NCBI GenBank assembly: GCA_017652345.1
Contig: JAGCBE010000364.1
Location: 1 to 43,853 of the forward strand
DNA: 43,853 nt
DNA from: Methanobrevibacter sp.
GTDB taxonomy: Archaea; Methanobacteriota; Methanobacteria; Methanobacteriales; Methanobacteriaceae
Direction: 5' to 3'
Part shown: piece after piece, positions 13,601-20,756 of the stretch
Layout of the letters: each line of letters starts with the position of its first letter
Numbering within the stretch: the first letter of the stretch is position 1
The notes under the pieces: model-generated
Databases searched by the model: none
What the model was told of the DNA's origin: nothing
Seen by the model: the letters and a program-made list of their open reading frames with translations, nothing else
Translations under genes and position numbers: made by a program

Positions 13601-14939
13601 TGTTGTGATTATTAATATATGATGCAATTTTATTGTTAGTATCTAAATATTCTTCTAAAGTTTGCCATTCTTTTGGATGAAATTTATTTAAATCAGCCAT
13701 ACTATTATATAATTCTACAGGTTTAATGTTAGCACCTTTAACATCTGGATAACCTGTTGACATTACGCTATTAACTGATGTGGTAACATCATACCGCATA
13801 TTTGCCTTATCAAGTGGATTAAACATATAACTGAAACGATCATCATCCAAAAATGCAGTATTATCGTACATATTTGTAGCTAAATTGTTATCAGTTTGTT
13901 TAATTGTTGGCATATTTTCATAATGTTTGTTACGTAAATTGTATTCGGTTTGTTGTGCTTTGAAATCTTTGATAAGATTTTTATATTCAGTACCGTATAA
14001 TTGTTGTAATTTTTTACCAGAAAAATGCATACCAAATAAAGTTGTAGCGGCAATTGCTGCAGGAACTAACCAATTTGATTCTTGTTTATGCATATCATGT
14101 TCAAGTGTATCAGAATAATCACCAATTAAACCATCTTGTTTAGTGATTGCAGACATTGTTTCATACAAACCAAGATTACCAATTAATTGTGCACCACCCT
14201 CTAAAGCTTGTGCTTTACGTACATTTTTCATAGCTTTTGCTACATCATCTGCAGAATTTATACCTTCTTTTAAAAATTTTGGTAAAAGTTTTTCAGATTT
14301 TGTAACCTGTATACCAGGTAACATATATTCTGCAATAGAACGTACAGGATTTTTTGTTTCTAATGCAGCTTTTCGAGCAGAACCAAGAATAGTTGGGTTA
14401 AATGCACCACCTGAAAAATCTTGTACACCATTTTTCATAAATTTTTGCATCATAGGTTGCATACCTTTATTAGCTTGGTGTAATAATGCCATACGTTGTG
14501 CTTTAGTTGCACCTTGTTTCATACTTTCTTTAGCAACTTCACGAAACGTTTTCTTGGCTGCTTTATTTAATCCAACTTTAATAGGAGTTTTTACTAAACC
14601 ATACATTCCTGCTGTACCAATTGTAGGAATCATATCACCAATAAAATCTGCACGTCTTTCTGTTTTATTTTGTTCACTTCTAGGAGTACCACCAACAAAT
14701 TTGTATATCATGTCGGTATCTTTTTCTTGTTGTGCTAATTCATCTCTAAAAACTTCGCCAGGAGTTTTACCTTGAAACATAAATTTATACGGAATTTTTG
14801 TTAAAGTATTAACGCCTGTACGTAAAAGTAAAGGAATATCAGCAATACCTGATAAAGCTCCACCAATAGCTGTACGAATTGGTCGAGATTCATGAGGTTT
14901 TTTATCAGGATTGATATAAACAGGTGTTAAATCATCCAT
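10617..14939 (-). CDS. Giant internal virion / DNA-ejection protein (1440 aa)
   Basis: The largest protein in the genome, placed like the large ejection proteins of T7-type phages. The N-terminal 150 residues include Gly-rich hydrophobic stretches (IGGALSGIADIPLLL). The middle is long and helical with extensive charged segments. Residues ~790-1130 (LPRLLSRP..., AGAVAYRYPEG, GKYLPYGRVGINSIGAK, LGCYLWNHL) resemble the LPD38-type region of large phage polyvalent proteins. No lytic transglycosylase or peptidase motif is evident. ATG 14939 follows AGGAGAG. It probably sits inside the capsid and is released to help carry DNA across the envelope. The role is inferred from size, position and neighbours. 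Confidence 0.6.
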   Translation of the reverse strand: MDDLTPVYINPDKKPHESRPIRTAIGGALSGIADIPLLLRTGVNTLTKIPYKFMFQGKTPGEVFRDELAQQEKDTDMIYKFVGGTPRSEQNKTERRADFIGDMIPTIGTAGMYGLVKTPIKVGLNKAAKKTFREVAKESMKQGATKAQRMALLHQANKGMQPMMQKFMKNGVQDFSGGAFNPTILGSARKAALETKNPVRSIAEYMLPGIQVTKSEKLLPKFLKEGINSADDVAKAMKNVRKAQALEGGAQLIGNLGLYETMSAITKQDGLIGDYSDTLEHDMHKQESNWLVPAAIAATTLFGMHFSGKKLQQLYGTEYKNLIKDFKAQQTEYNLRNKHYENMPTIKQTDNNLATNMYDNTAFLDDDRFSYMFNPLDKANMRYDVTTSVNSVMSTGYPDVKGANIKPVELYNSMADLNKFHPKEWQTLEEYLDTNNKIASYINNHNIKNIGEDNFAKFTYMDDTNLPVILRNDPILQNLRQTSRNLRKQIDTNPVLKKLADDISLDSEIRLKMGVDSGRITPDEAQYLRKNYTVDGYYSYKPFVEQVPDKSIVDSIKDYTLAKELTQDAPMLGRVLRNTDQIAKSYTDTYLGSVMSDLKYAQKNSRIKAMIHAGFPRQFETIEQLSKEIGSAKETLRAIDERLLQSDVSDTAITKLGKTREKAERNLKELEQKALNLTHIEYLGSIKPRNHGTVTLATTPYEYLNRTKPPRINNVMSYADKHLKKDVIKDIQNYKTSKDVLMFTDANGEQHFFKVNPLLKQAVDLSPDLPNAFGLAMLRLKRTKQEFTTGAFNPMFAPTSAIFGLQESLAALPRLLSRPAKFKDYIDAIKFNGKAVKLQMARDMQQNIVNEWKSEWIHTMGDMSQSPMGKKYTEDMIRKMEVDIEDCLLTKFERAGAVAYRYPEGLKNTQYPLSMDMNLTQKLKRKLYDVWGAKKAIKCGQYIDYCTEALRNASTVGAMLHLKAVKNLQNSKDFRVAADLVSKNITDTKKAGIHVGAAGNILGFIGKYLPYGRVGINSIGAKLEALHAGDGITFLKAAKNQIKNADNTWGEVAHMVQLGATGLLGNQYLQSLYYTALIPTLGCYLWNHLSQENKQDYYTLSDYNKASKLTLANFYGKGKHLTIPLDQEVGVACKLYETMLDSILNLSKDNGVDPAFQNSRLLGIAMARSFNLEDMVVPEVLLNSAGMTSNFDIGSGGSLLDKLPMNQTNLDGSQTALQNGLMSQESHAIINTIFGAVGKSLANGAEQFNIGARDVGIGQGLKDFVTSTMQKDSRPIPFMPNSMMGVRAMTQTAQNVKGKIDTIDKLRKLNTFNSIDPTLVGKKGSKVQANIPQPTLDPKLQFASQVAQVAVPYYNDKIKPIYDQVNGIYKQIAAYNATGRDQFGNVVGTMDRWKYQQAKIKEVQQIYKQLYFEFEKLENILTNQFNRDINLTEFNNLQGV

Positions 14940-14948
14940 AATGCTCTC

Positions 14949-15962
14949 CTATTTTACTTGAGTTAATCCTGCTGCTGTTTTATTAGATGAAGTATCGTAT
15001 AAATAAACTTGTCCTTGTGAATCCATTACAGGTATTTGTGTAGATGGATCATAACCCATAGCAAAAAGTTCTTCATAAATGTTACTAATTTGTTCTTTCG
15101 ATAAAGGCATGACACCTTTATTGTTAAGATCTTTTTCAACTGCTTGAATAAATTTCTGTTGTTGATTGTAACGTTGTGAAGCTCTAATTCCTTCAGTTAA
15201 ACCATCATAATCAGACAAATCTTTTTGTATATTTGTCCAAGGTCTAGCATCAATTGATTGATTATAGAGATCTATATACTTTTTATTATCACTAAATAAA
15301 CCTTGTAATGCTGCAACTAATTCATTAGTTGGTTTACTTCCATCAGAAATAGCTGTAGGTCCTTTTGGTTTTTGACGAATATCTGCAGCCCTTTGAGCAG
15401 AAAGTTGATGAATTGCATTATTTAGTAATTCTCTGTTAATAGTATCATCTTCAACATAAGATTTATGTAAATTTGATATATCTTCTAATGCACCTGTATA
15501 ATCTTTACCCAACATTTTTGCTTTTAGTTGTAAAGGATTAGAAACAGCTGACATATTTTGCATATTTGGTACAGAATTTGCACCATTTTGTGTAAAGTTT
15601 GATGCAAAATCTGGTAAAGAGTTTGGATCTGTTTCATTTCCTCTAGCAAATTGTACAAAAGCTCTATCTAAATTTGTCATATTAGAAGGATCGTAACCTT
15701 TTTGTGCTTGTAAAAATTTAAGATGATTCAACCAATCCCATTGTCTATCACCTCTAGCCCATTTACGATCAAGTTGTTTTTGTCTTAATGCACCTTTTAG
15801 TCCACCAAATTTATCATCTAAGTCCATTTGAGCCATAGCAGCTGTAATTGGTCCATCAGCATAACCTTCTGCAATAGAGTTTAATGCAGCAAATTCTGGA
15901 TTATGTTGATTTGCTACTTGGGCTGCATAAATAGATTTAGGATTTTGATAAATTTGTACCAT
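14949..15962 (-). CDS. Probable internal virion (ejection) protein (337 aa)
   Basis: Not a firm family match. The protein begins with a helical Ala/Asn/Gln-rich domain and a basic, Trp-containing segment (about residues 60-90, RKWARGDRQWDWLNHL), then a long polar helical body. There is no membrane segment or enzyme motif. It lies between a 270-aa and the 1440-aa ejection-type genes with short spacers, and has its own GAGGTAG ribosome site. Four successive proteins of this type in a podovirus late arm normally form the internal core. Confidence 0.55.
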   Translation of the reverse strand: MVQIYQNPKSIYAAQVANQHNPEFAALNSIAEGYADGPITAAMAQMDLDDKFGGLKGALRQKQLDRKWARGDRQWDWLNHLKFLQAQKGYDPSNMTNLDRAFVQFARGNETDPNSLPDFASNFTQNGANSVPNMQNMSAVSNPLQLKAKMLGKDYTGALEDISNLHKSYVEDDTINRELLNNAIHQLSAQRAADIRQKPKGPTAISDGSKPTNELVAALQGLFSDNKKYIDLYNQSIDARPWTNIQKDLSDYDGLTEGIRASQRYNQQQKFIQAVEKDLNNKGVMPLSKEQISNIYEELFAMGYDPSTQIPVMDSQGQVYLYDTSSNKTAAGLTQVK

Positions 15963-15970
15963 ATTCTACC

Positions 15971-16783
15971 TCACTTATTCAAATATTGTTGTAAAAGTTT
16001 CATGTAATCATTCCAACGTTGCTGATTTTGTGCATTTATGCCTTGTAATTGTTGAAGCATGTTCATATTATTACCAAAACCACCAACAGCTTGACCAGTT
16101 CCTTGTAAAATTTTACCACCAGTTTGCAACCAATTTGTTGTAGGTACAGCTTTAGCTTCAGCAATAGCTTGATTAAGTGCAAGTTGTTGAGCAGCTGGAC
16201 CTTCTTGCATATTAAGTAAATTTTGCATTGTTCCTTGTGTAATAGCTTTAGCACTTGCTGCATTATTTATATAATTTGCAATATTTTGTGCTTGTGCTGC
16301 TTGACCATTACGTATATTTTGTAACATAGCTTGACGTAAATAATCACTTCCTGCACGACCGAATGAACGCATTACATCACCAACATTACTTCCTGTACGT
16401 AAAGCTACACGACTTGCAGCATTTTGGTTAGCATTTGCTTGACGTTGTGCAGATAAATAATCTTGTGCAGTTAATTGGTTACGATATGCACTAGGAAGTT
16501 TAGCACTCATAGCATTTGCGAGATAACTTTGTCGATTTGCATTAGTTACTTCAGCTTTTCCCGAATTACTTAAATCAAATCCCCAACCACGATCTTTGTT
16601 GAAGTTAATTCGGTTACCTTGTGTATCAGTAGAACCAAGAGTAAATTCATTTTTTGCATCATTTAATCCAGCAATACGTGCTTTTCGTGCTTTATTTTTG
16701 GATTTCATGTTACCAATGGTTTCTAATGAACCACCTAAAGCAGACATTCCTGCACCAATTCCAGATAAAGCTCCACCTAACAT
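15971..16783 (-). CDS. Probable internal virion protein, Ala/Gln/Asn-rich (270 aa)
   Basis: The N-terminus is a Gly-rich hydrophobic segment (LGGALSGIGAGMSALGG) that could be membrane-active, followed by a basic patch KSKNKARKARI. The rest is an Ala/Asn/Gln-rich helical domain ending in a Gln-rich tail. This composition is typical of podovirus internal core/ejection proteins. ATG 16783 has a perfect AGGAGG upstream. It sits directly after the 369-aa gene in one operon. Confidence 0.55.
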   Translation of the reverse strand: MLGGALSGIGAGMSALGGSLETIGNMKSKNKARKARIAGLNDAKNEFTLGSTDTQGNRINFNKDRGWGFDLSNSGKAEVTNANRQSYLANAMSAKLPSAYRNQLTAQDYLSAQRQANANQNAASRVALRTGSNVGDVMRSFGRAGSDYLRQAMLQNIRNGQAAQAQNIANYINNAASAKAITQGTMQNLLNMQEGPAAQQLALNQAIAEAKAVPTTNWLQTGGKILQGTGQAVGGFGNNMNMLQQLQGINAQNQQRWNDYMKLLQQYLNK

Positions 16784-16793
16784 AGTACCTCCT

Positions 16794-17903
16794 TTAGAAA
16801 ATACCTTGATTACCTAAACCAACTTTATTCTTTTTCGATTCTTTTTCTTGTAAAGCTGATAAAAGTTCACTATCATCTGTAGCTTGTGGATTAATTACAC
16901 CTTGAGAACTACGAGCATTTGCTAAAATGTCTGAAACATCATAAGGAGTATAACCAGAAAGTGCATTATTTAATTCACCTTCAAAACCTTTTTGTTGTCT
17001 ACCATACAAATCGTTGTATTGATTGTTCCATTGTTCACCAAGATTCATATGTCTTTGTCCAAGGTTGTAATTATCAATAGAAGTTTGTATATTTCCTGCT
17101 AAATTAGACCAATCATCACGATAATTATTGATAACTGAATCAGTTAATGCATTAACTCCAGCACTTGCTGCAGAATTACGTTGATTTAGTGTATCAAGTG
17201 CAGAATTATAACCAGCTTCGTTTAAAAGTCCACGAGCTTTTGCACTATCAAGTTTAGTTTTTGTATCATTGTAATAATTATCAAGATAATTTTGGTTAAA
17301 GTCATTATCAGCATCCAAGTTCCAAAGTGAATCTAGGTAATTGTTTGTAGTACCATAACCTTGAAACATGTTATTAAAATCATTTTGCCATGTAGCTTTT
17401 TGTTTATTTGTAAGATCATTTAAATAGTTTTGATATAATTTATTTTGATCTTGTTTATAAAAATATTTTTTATCATTATTATAAGTATCTTTTAAAGTAT
17501 TATAATAACCTTGCAATAAATCTTCATTATTTTTAAATAAACCAGATTGATCCATGATAGAATAATCTTTTGCTAATTTATTTGCAGCACCTTTAATAGC
17601 AGTATTATAAGCTTTAGCACTTTTTGCTTTCTTTTTAGCAGAAGATGATTTATGTCCAAAAGAACTCATAACTTTTGGAATAGCAATACTACCTATTTTT
17701 GCACCACCTATAGCACCTAAAGGTCCTAAAGCAGAACCAATTAAAGCACCAGCACCAGCACCAAGAGCAGAACCATAATCATTACCAGTACCACTACCAG
17801 TTAAAATATTAGATAATCCTGCTGTTGTACCAGTTAACATACCAGATGGATCAAGATTATTTGTTGCTAAATATTTACCATATTCTGAACTATTACTAAA
17901 CAT
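16794..17903 (-). CDS. Probable internal virion protein with Gly-rich hydrophobic segment (369 aa)
   Basis: Residues ~40-80 form an Ala/Gly-rich hydrophobic stretch (SALGAGAGALIGSALGPLG) followed by a Lys/Ser-rich patch, resembling the membrane-inserting segments of ejection proteins. The remainder is a Tyr/Asn/Asp-rich helical domain with repeated NDxxN and YYN patterns. It is the first gene after two strong minus-strand promoters and an inverted repeat, so it heads its own late sub-operon. ATG 17903 follows GAAAGGA. Confidence 0.55.
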   Translation of the reverse strand: MFSNSSEYGKYLATNNLDPSGMLTGTTAGLSNILTGSGTGNDYGSALGAGAGALIGSALGPLGAIGGAKIGSIAIPKVMSSFGHKSSSAKKKAKSAKAYNTAIKGAANKLAKDYSIMDQSGLFKNNEDLLQGYYNTLKDTYNNDKKYFYKQDQNKLYQNYLNDLTNKQKATWQNDFNNMFQGYGTTNNYLDSLWNLDADNDFNQNYLDNYYNDTKTKLDSAKARGLLNEAGYNSALDTLNQRNSAASAGVNALTDSVINNYRDDWSNLAGNIQTSIDNYNLGQRHMNLGEQWNNQYNDLYGRQQKGFEGELNNALSGYTPYDVSDILANARSSQGVINPQATDDSELLSALQEKESKKNKVGLGNQGIF

Positions 17904-17924
17904 TTAATATTCCTTTCATAAATT

Positions 17925-17953
17925 AAGAGTGTATGCATAAAGTATACACTCTT
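17925..17953 (-). promoter_or_regulatory. Inverted repeat over the -10 of a late promoter
   Basis: A perfect 10-bp inverted repeat (AAGAGTGTAT at 17925-17934 with its complement at 17944-17953, 9-base spacer) covers the -10 hexamer of the promoter at 17941-17969 and its start site. It may be an operator, or a 5' mRNA hairpin on transcripts from the upstream promoter. On the plus strand it is followed by TT and G, so it is not a convincing terminator. Confidence 0.55.
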
Positions 17954-17969
17954 TTGAGGTTAATGTCAA
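17941..17969 (-). promoter_or_regulatory. Sigma-70-type promoter, late arm (proximal)
   Basis: On the minus strand TTGACA (17964-17969) and TATACT (17941-17946) are separated by exactly 17 bases. It reads into the 369-aa ejection-type gene. The same pair of hexamers with the same spacing occurs upstream of the small terminase gene (37135-37163). Confidence 0.7.
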
Positions 17970-17991
17970 CATAAGTAGGCTATATAATTAA

Positions 17992-18020
17992 TATATACCA
18001 TATTTATTTGTACTTGTCAA
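17992..18020 (-). promoter_or_regulatory. Sigma-70-type promoter with extended -10, late arm (distal)
   Basis: On the minus strand TTGACA (18015-18020) and TATATA (17992-17997) are 17 bases apart, with TGG directly before the -10 (extended -10). It lies about 50 bases upstream of the second promoter, giving a tandem pair ahead of the internal virion genes. It begins just after the stop of the 50-aa membrane protein. Confidence 0.65.
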
Positions 18021-18027
18021 GTAAAAT

Positions 18028-18180
18028 TTACTGACAACCAACAAAATTACAAATTGCTGTAACTACTGTGTCAATATTGATATCAGCTCCAACACAATAT
18101 GCAATACCTGCAACAACTACAACACCAGCAGTAATACATTTCTTTTTGTTTTTACCATAAAATTCTTTAAGTTTCTTCAT
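18028..18180 (-). CDS. Small single-membrane-segment protein, holin-like candidate (50 aa)
   Basis: A 50-aa ORF: basic N-terminus (MKKLKEFYGKNKKK), a hydrophobic segment CITAGVVVVAGIAYCVGA (residues 15-32) and a short polar tail ending in a Cys-containing hydrophobic patch. ATG 18180 follows GAAAGG and lies immediately after the endolysin gene. Position and a single transmembrane segment suggest a lysis role such as a small holin or antiholin, but similar tiny membrane proteins have other roles. Confidence 0.55.
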   Translation of the reverse strand: MKKLKEFYGKNKKKCITAGVVVVAGIAYCVGADINIDTVVTAICNFVGCQ

Positions 18181-18182
18181 GT

Positions 18183-18560
18183 TTAACCTTTCAGTTCATA
18201 ATGGGGATAATCTTCTAAATTTTTGAAACTACCACCCCAAGTAATTTCAAAACCTAATTTACCTGCACACCACATAGCATTTAGTGCTGTTTCTTGCCAC
18301 CTTTTGTCTTTTTTATCCCAGCAGATGGGATAAGGTATGATATCAATTGCTTGGCTAGGTAAAAAATTGTGTTTACTTTGACCAAAGTGTGCGTGACTTT
18401 TCCCAGATTTAAATGCATCTTCTTGCTCCTTTTCATTTCTATATCCACATGTTATAGTTAGATCACAAGTTGAACGAGATAACATCATATTAGCTAAATC
18501 TTGTAACTTTTTATCACAAGTTTGTAGTCTTTTTAGTGAAGTTTTACTCCATTTATACAT
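18183..18560 (-). CDS. Endolysin, M15 peptidase (L-alanyl-D-glutamate / D-Ala-D-Ala type)
   Basis: A 125-aa zinc peptidase that cleaves the peptide cross-links of peptidoglycan. The M15 motifs are complete: SKHNFLPSQAIDIIPY supplies His64 and Asp73, and WGGSFKNLEDYPHYEL supplies Asp117 and His120 (zinc ligands and catalytic residue in T5-type endolysins). There is no signal peptide or separate wall-binding domain, and the length is typical of T5-like M15C endolysins. It therefore needs a holin to reach the wall. It is flanked by a membrane/coiled-coil protein upstream and a 50-aa membrane protein downstream, forming a lysis cassette. Confidence 0.88.
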   Translation of the reverse strand: MYKWSKTSLKRLQTCDKKLQDLANMMLSRSTCDLTITCGYRNEKEQEDAFKSGKSHAHFGQSKHNFLPSQAIDIIPYPICWDKKDKRWQETALNAMWCAGKLGFEITWGGSFKNLEDYPHYELKG

Positions 18561-18562
18561 GA

Positions 18563-18844
18563 TTATTTCCCATAAAGTAATTTTTGTTTGATTATTTGTA
18601 AATCTGTTGAGATTTGTTGTAAAGTTGTTTCAAGTTTTGTACTAGTTAGGTCAAATTTATGTTCAGATTCAGTAAGTCTTGATTCTAAATGTGTAACTTT
18701 TTGTTCAAGTGCTGCAACTCTTGGTGATAATGTTGCTAAAAATACAATACAGCTGATGAAAATTGTTGCTAAAATTACAACTGATTTTATATATTTTACA
18801 ACAAATACCAAAAATTGTTTCATTCTTTGTAATACTTTCTTCAT
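18563..18844 (-). CDS. Membrane-anchored coiled-coil protein, spanin-like or holin candidate (93 aa)
   Basis: The N-terminus is basic, followed by one strong transmembrane helix (VVILATIFISCIVFLATL, about residues 22-39) and then a heptad-patterned coiled coil (about 45-88). This N-in, C-out, helix-plus-coil design matches inner-membrane spanins, though some holins look similar. No overlapping outer-membrane lipoprotein partner was found. It sits directly upstream of the endolysin gene. Its Shine-Dalgarno is buried in a hairpin (18853-18869), suggesting delayed or regulated translation. Confidence 0.6.
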   Translation of the reverse strand: MKKVLQRMKQFLVFVVKYIKSVVILATIFISCIVFLATLSPRVAALEQKVTHLESRLTESEHKFDLTSTKLETTLQQISTDLQIIKQKLLYGK

Positions 18845-18852
18845 ATTAAGCT

Positions 18853-18869
18853 CCTTTCACAATGAAAGG
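18853..18869 (-). promoter_or_regulatory. Hairpin sequestering the lysis-gene ribosome site
   Basis: On the minus-strand mRNA, CCTTTCA pairs with TGAAAGG (7 bp, 3-base loop). The 3' arm contains most of the Shine-Dalgarno (GAAAGGAG) of the gene starting at 18844. Folding would block ribosome binding, a simple way to time lysis. Confidence 0.5.
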
Positions 18870-18893
18870 CTACCTATATTATTATAAGTAGCC
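18868..18893 (-). other. Second hairpin in lysis leader
   Basis: GGCTAC (18868-18873) pairs with GTAGCC (18888-18893) around a 14-base AT loop. It abuts and partly overlaps the ribosome-site hairpin, so the two could compete. A TTGACT (minus strand, 18908-18913) lies upstream, but the only good -10, TATAAT in the loop, is 21 bases away, too far for a standard promoter. Confidence 0.4.
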
Positions 18894-18920
18894 ATTTTTA
18901 GTTAAATAGTCAAGTACTTT

Positions 18921-19136
18921 TTAATAGACTTCTTCAGAATGTGTTGAATAAATCATATGAGTTTTAGCAATATTCTTTTCAGTTTTAGCTAAATCTTTCA
19001 TAATATCAGCAACTTCTCCAAGTTCCATGAGAGTCCAAGTTTGTTTTTCTCGTGAAATCTTTTCAATTTTGTCCATAAACATACGAACACCTGAATGAAA
19101 ATCATTAAAAAGTTTGATTCTTTCTTCTGTAGTCAT
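18921..19136 (-). CDS. Hypothetical helical protein (71 aa)
   Basis: Not recognised. It is a charged alpha-helical protein without membrane segments. Its start overlaps the stop of the preceding gene (TAATG) with only a weak ribosome site, so it is probably translated by coupling. It lies between a beta-rich virion-type protein and the lysis cassette. Confidence 0.6.
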   Translation of the reverse strand: MTTEERIKLFNDFHSGVRMFMDKIEKISREKQTWTLMELGEVADIMKDLAKTEKNIAKTHMIYSTHSEEVY

Positions 19137-19513
19137 TAGTCACCATCCGTTTCATCTGTTTTGGTTGTCATAGCTGCAACAGCTGCAGCAGTAGATGCAT
19201 CACAAGGTACATTTGTTAATGTAATATGTGGATCAGTTCCAATTAAAATATATTTACCATGATATATCTTTCTTGTACGTAATCTATCTGTTGTTATAGG
19301 ATAACCCCAAATATCAACCAACGGTGTGCTTGTACCATTAATAGTAACAGTATATGCTACTGGTGCAGTAGTGATAACATTGTCTGGATTTATTGTTAAA
19401 AGTAAACAAAATTCGTCAAAATTACCAACATTTGATGCATTTGTTACAGTTAATACTCCAGCTGCTGTTAATCCTATTGTTTTATGTAAATTATTACAAC
19501 AATTACAAGTCAT
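19136..19513 (-). CDS. Beta-rich probable virion protein with N-terminal Cys cluster (125 aa)
   Basis: The N-terminus is Cys-rich (CNCC within the first 6 residues); the body is beta-rich with many Thr, Val and Asn, like a small decoration or fibre domain (TVTINGTSTPLVDIWGYP). The C-terminus is Ala/Thr-rich and acidic. The start follows AGGAGATAAA. The upstream spacer carries a GC-rich hairpin. No family is recognised; a structural role is inferred from composition and position in the late arm. Confidence 0.55.
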   Translation of the reverse strand: MTCNCCNNLHKTIGLTAAGVLTVTNASNVGNFDEFCLLLTINPDNVITTAPVAYTVTINGTSTPLVDIWGYPITTDRLRTRKIYHGKYILIGTDPHITLTNVPCDASTAAAVAAMTTKTDETDGD

Positions 19514-19533
19514 TTTTATCTCCTAAAATGTCA

Positions 19534-19555
19534 GGGGTGAGTGTTATCCCACCCC
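19534..19555 (-). other. GC-rich intergenic hairpin
   Basis: GGGGTG (19534-19539) pairs with CACCCC (19550-19555), loop 10 bases. On the minus-strand message it follows the 175-aa gene; the next bases, TGACATTTTA, are only weakly T-rich, so partial termination or protection of the upstream message is possible. Confidence 0.45.
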
Positions 19556-19561
19556 GAGTTA

Positions 19562-20089
19562 TTACATTCCACAACCACATCCACCACAAAATGGTGAAGG
19601 TCCAGCATTATAGCTAAAAGTTGTAGGATATTTTACCGTATTTTGGGTAGCTTGCATCAATTCCAAAGAACGTACTTTATCTTGTAAAGCTTCGATTTTG
19701 TTTTGAGCCATAGCTTCCAAAATTTTGTTAGTATTTTGTGCGTTTTCAAATTTCACACTGTCGATTGCACGAAGTGTGTTACAACAACACTCATTTTGGT
19801 TAGAGATAACCTGTTGAATTGAGTTACCAATGTTCAATACATCTCGATCCAATTCAGCATATTTATCACCAACATAAGATACCAAATCATGATAAACTTG
19901 ATTCGTAGAATTCAAGATTTCACGTTGGTTTGCCATGGAGTTTTGATTGTCGAAACCACGTTGAACTTCATTGGAAGTAGCATAAGCGTTGTTTCCACCA
20001 AATCCACCAAAACCTCCAGACATTAAGAAGAATAAAATGATTAAGATACCCCAACCACCCATTCCTAACATACCATCATTTTCTGCCAT
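19562..20089 (-). CDS. Gly-rich membrane protein with Cys clusters (175 aa)
   Basis: The N-terminus has one hydrophobic segment (GWGILIILFFLMSGGFGGFGG, residues 13-33) grading into a Gly/Phe-rich stretch. A helical middle follows with a striking ECCCNTLRAID motif (about 99-109), then a coiled-coil helix, and the protein ends in a Cys/Gly tail (CGGCGCGM). I recall proteins of this architecture in gut phages and prophages with unknown function. It is probably anchored in the membrane or virion; the Cys clusters may bind metal or be disulfide-linked. Start ATG follows AAGGAAA. Confidence 0.65.
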   Translation of the reverse strand: MAENDGMLGMGGWGILIILFFLMSGGFGGFGGNNAYATSNEVQRGFDNQNSMANQREILNSTNQVYHDLVSYVGDKYAELDRDVLNIGNSIQQVISNQNECCCNTLRAIDSVKFENAQNTNKILEAMAQNKIEALQDKVRSLELMQATQNTVKYPTTFSYNAGPSPFCGGCGCGM

Positions 20090-20156
20090 AGTATAATTTC
20101 CTTTTGTTAAAGTTAATATTAAACACTCACGATTTCTCGGAATTAATCATCACTTA

Positions 20157-20360
20157 TTAGTGAGAATTTAATAACTGTGCAATCATATTACGATCAAAAC
20201 CTCTACTTTGTGCAAAATTTAGCAAAGTTTCTTTTTGTTGTGCATAAGATTTGCCAGCCATTAATTGTTGAAATTGCTGCATACGTGGGTCATTATTAAG
20301 CTTGCCCGACATTAACATTTGCATCCCCTGTTGTAACATTTGTGGTGTTATTTGGAACAT
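20157..20360 (-). CDS. Hypothetical Gln/Met-rich helical protein (67 aa)
   Basis: Not recognised. A small helical protein rich in Gln and Met, with no membrane segment. ATG 20360 has a strong site (AAAGGAG) that lies inside the upstream gene, which it overlaps by 65 bases in another frame. Despite the overlap the ribosome site and downstream linkage support a real gene. A small 5-bp hairpin sits at its stop codon. Confidence 0.6.
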   Translation of the reverse strand: MFQITPQMLQQGMQMLMSGKLNNDPRMQQFQQLMAGKSYAQQKETLLNFAQSRGFDRNMIAQLLNSH

Positions 20361-20685
20361 TTGTATCTCCTTTCGTTATTTTACTTTCAAGATTGTTTAA
20401 TCTTTCCAAAATTGTTTCAAGTTCTGATTTTTCTTTCTTGTTTGTAACCAAGTTATATATTTCTGTTTCAGCTAAACACATATTATTCATTTTTCTGATG
20501 TAAATTTCTTTGGTATTTTGATTAATACCTATATAATATGTATCAGGCAACAACTTAATGTTGTCCATTTCTGCAACATTTTGTGCAAAGTAGCACATAA
20601 CTTGTGGTTGAATTCTTTGATGTACAGGCTGAATAGTCTGTAGTTGTTGATTTTGTTGTAAATAAGTATATGGATTGTATACCAT
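20296..20685 (-). CDS. Hypothetical protein with C-terminal coiled coil (129 aa)
   Basis: Not recognised. A Gln/Tyr/Pro-rich N-terminus (YNPYTYLQQNQQLQ) is followed by a short folded domain (DTYYIGINQNTKEIYIRKMN) and a coiled-coil helix (SELETILERLNNLESKI). I chose ATG 20685 because GAAAGGAACAAC precedes it; an ATG 24 bases upstream lacks a site. It overlaps the next gene by 65 bases. It may be a virion-associated protein. Confidence 0.6.
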   Translation of the reverse strand: MVYNPYTYLQQNQQLQTIQPVHQRIQPQVMCYFAQNVAEMDNIKLLPDTYYIGINQNTKEIYIRKMNNMCLAETEIYNLVTNKKEKSELETILERLNNLESKITKGDTNVPNNTTNVTTGDANVNVGQA

Positions 20686-20756
20686 GTTGTTCCTTTCTGT
20701 TACAAACACAGTATACTAAATATTAAATAATTATTCTTGGCGAAAAAATAGCAAAA

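Noticed and set aside
14143..14775. 210-codon plus-strand ORF opposite the 1440-aa gene
   Set aside because: Antisense to a well-supported late gene, Cys/Phe-rich shadow composition and no supporting context or ribosome site.
18868..18913. Promoter made of TTGACT and TATAAT before the lysis genes
   Set aside because: The spacing is 21 bases, too long for a standard sigma-70 promoter; the 17-base position has a poor -10.
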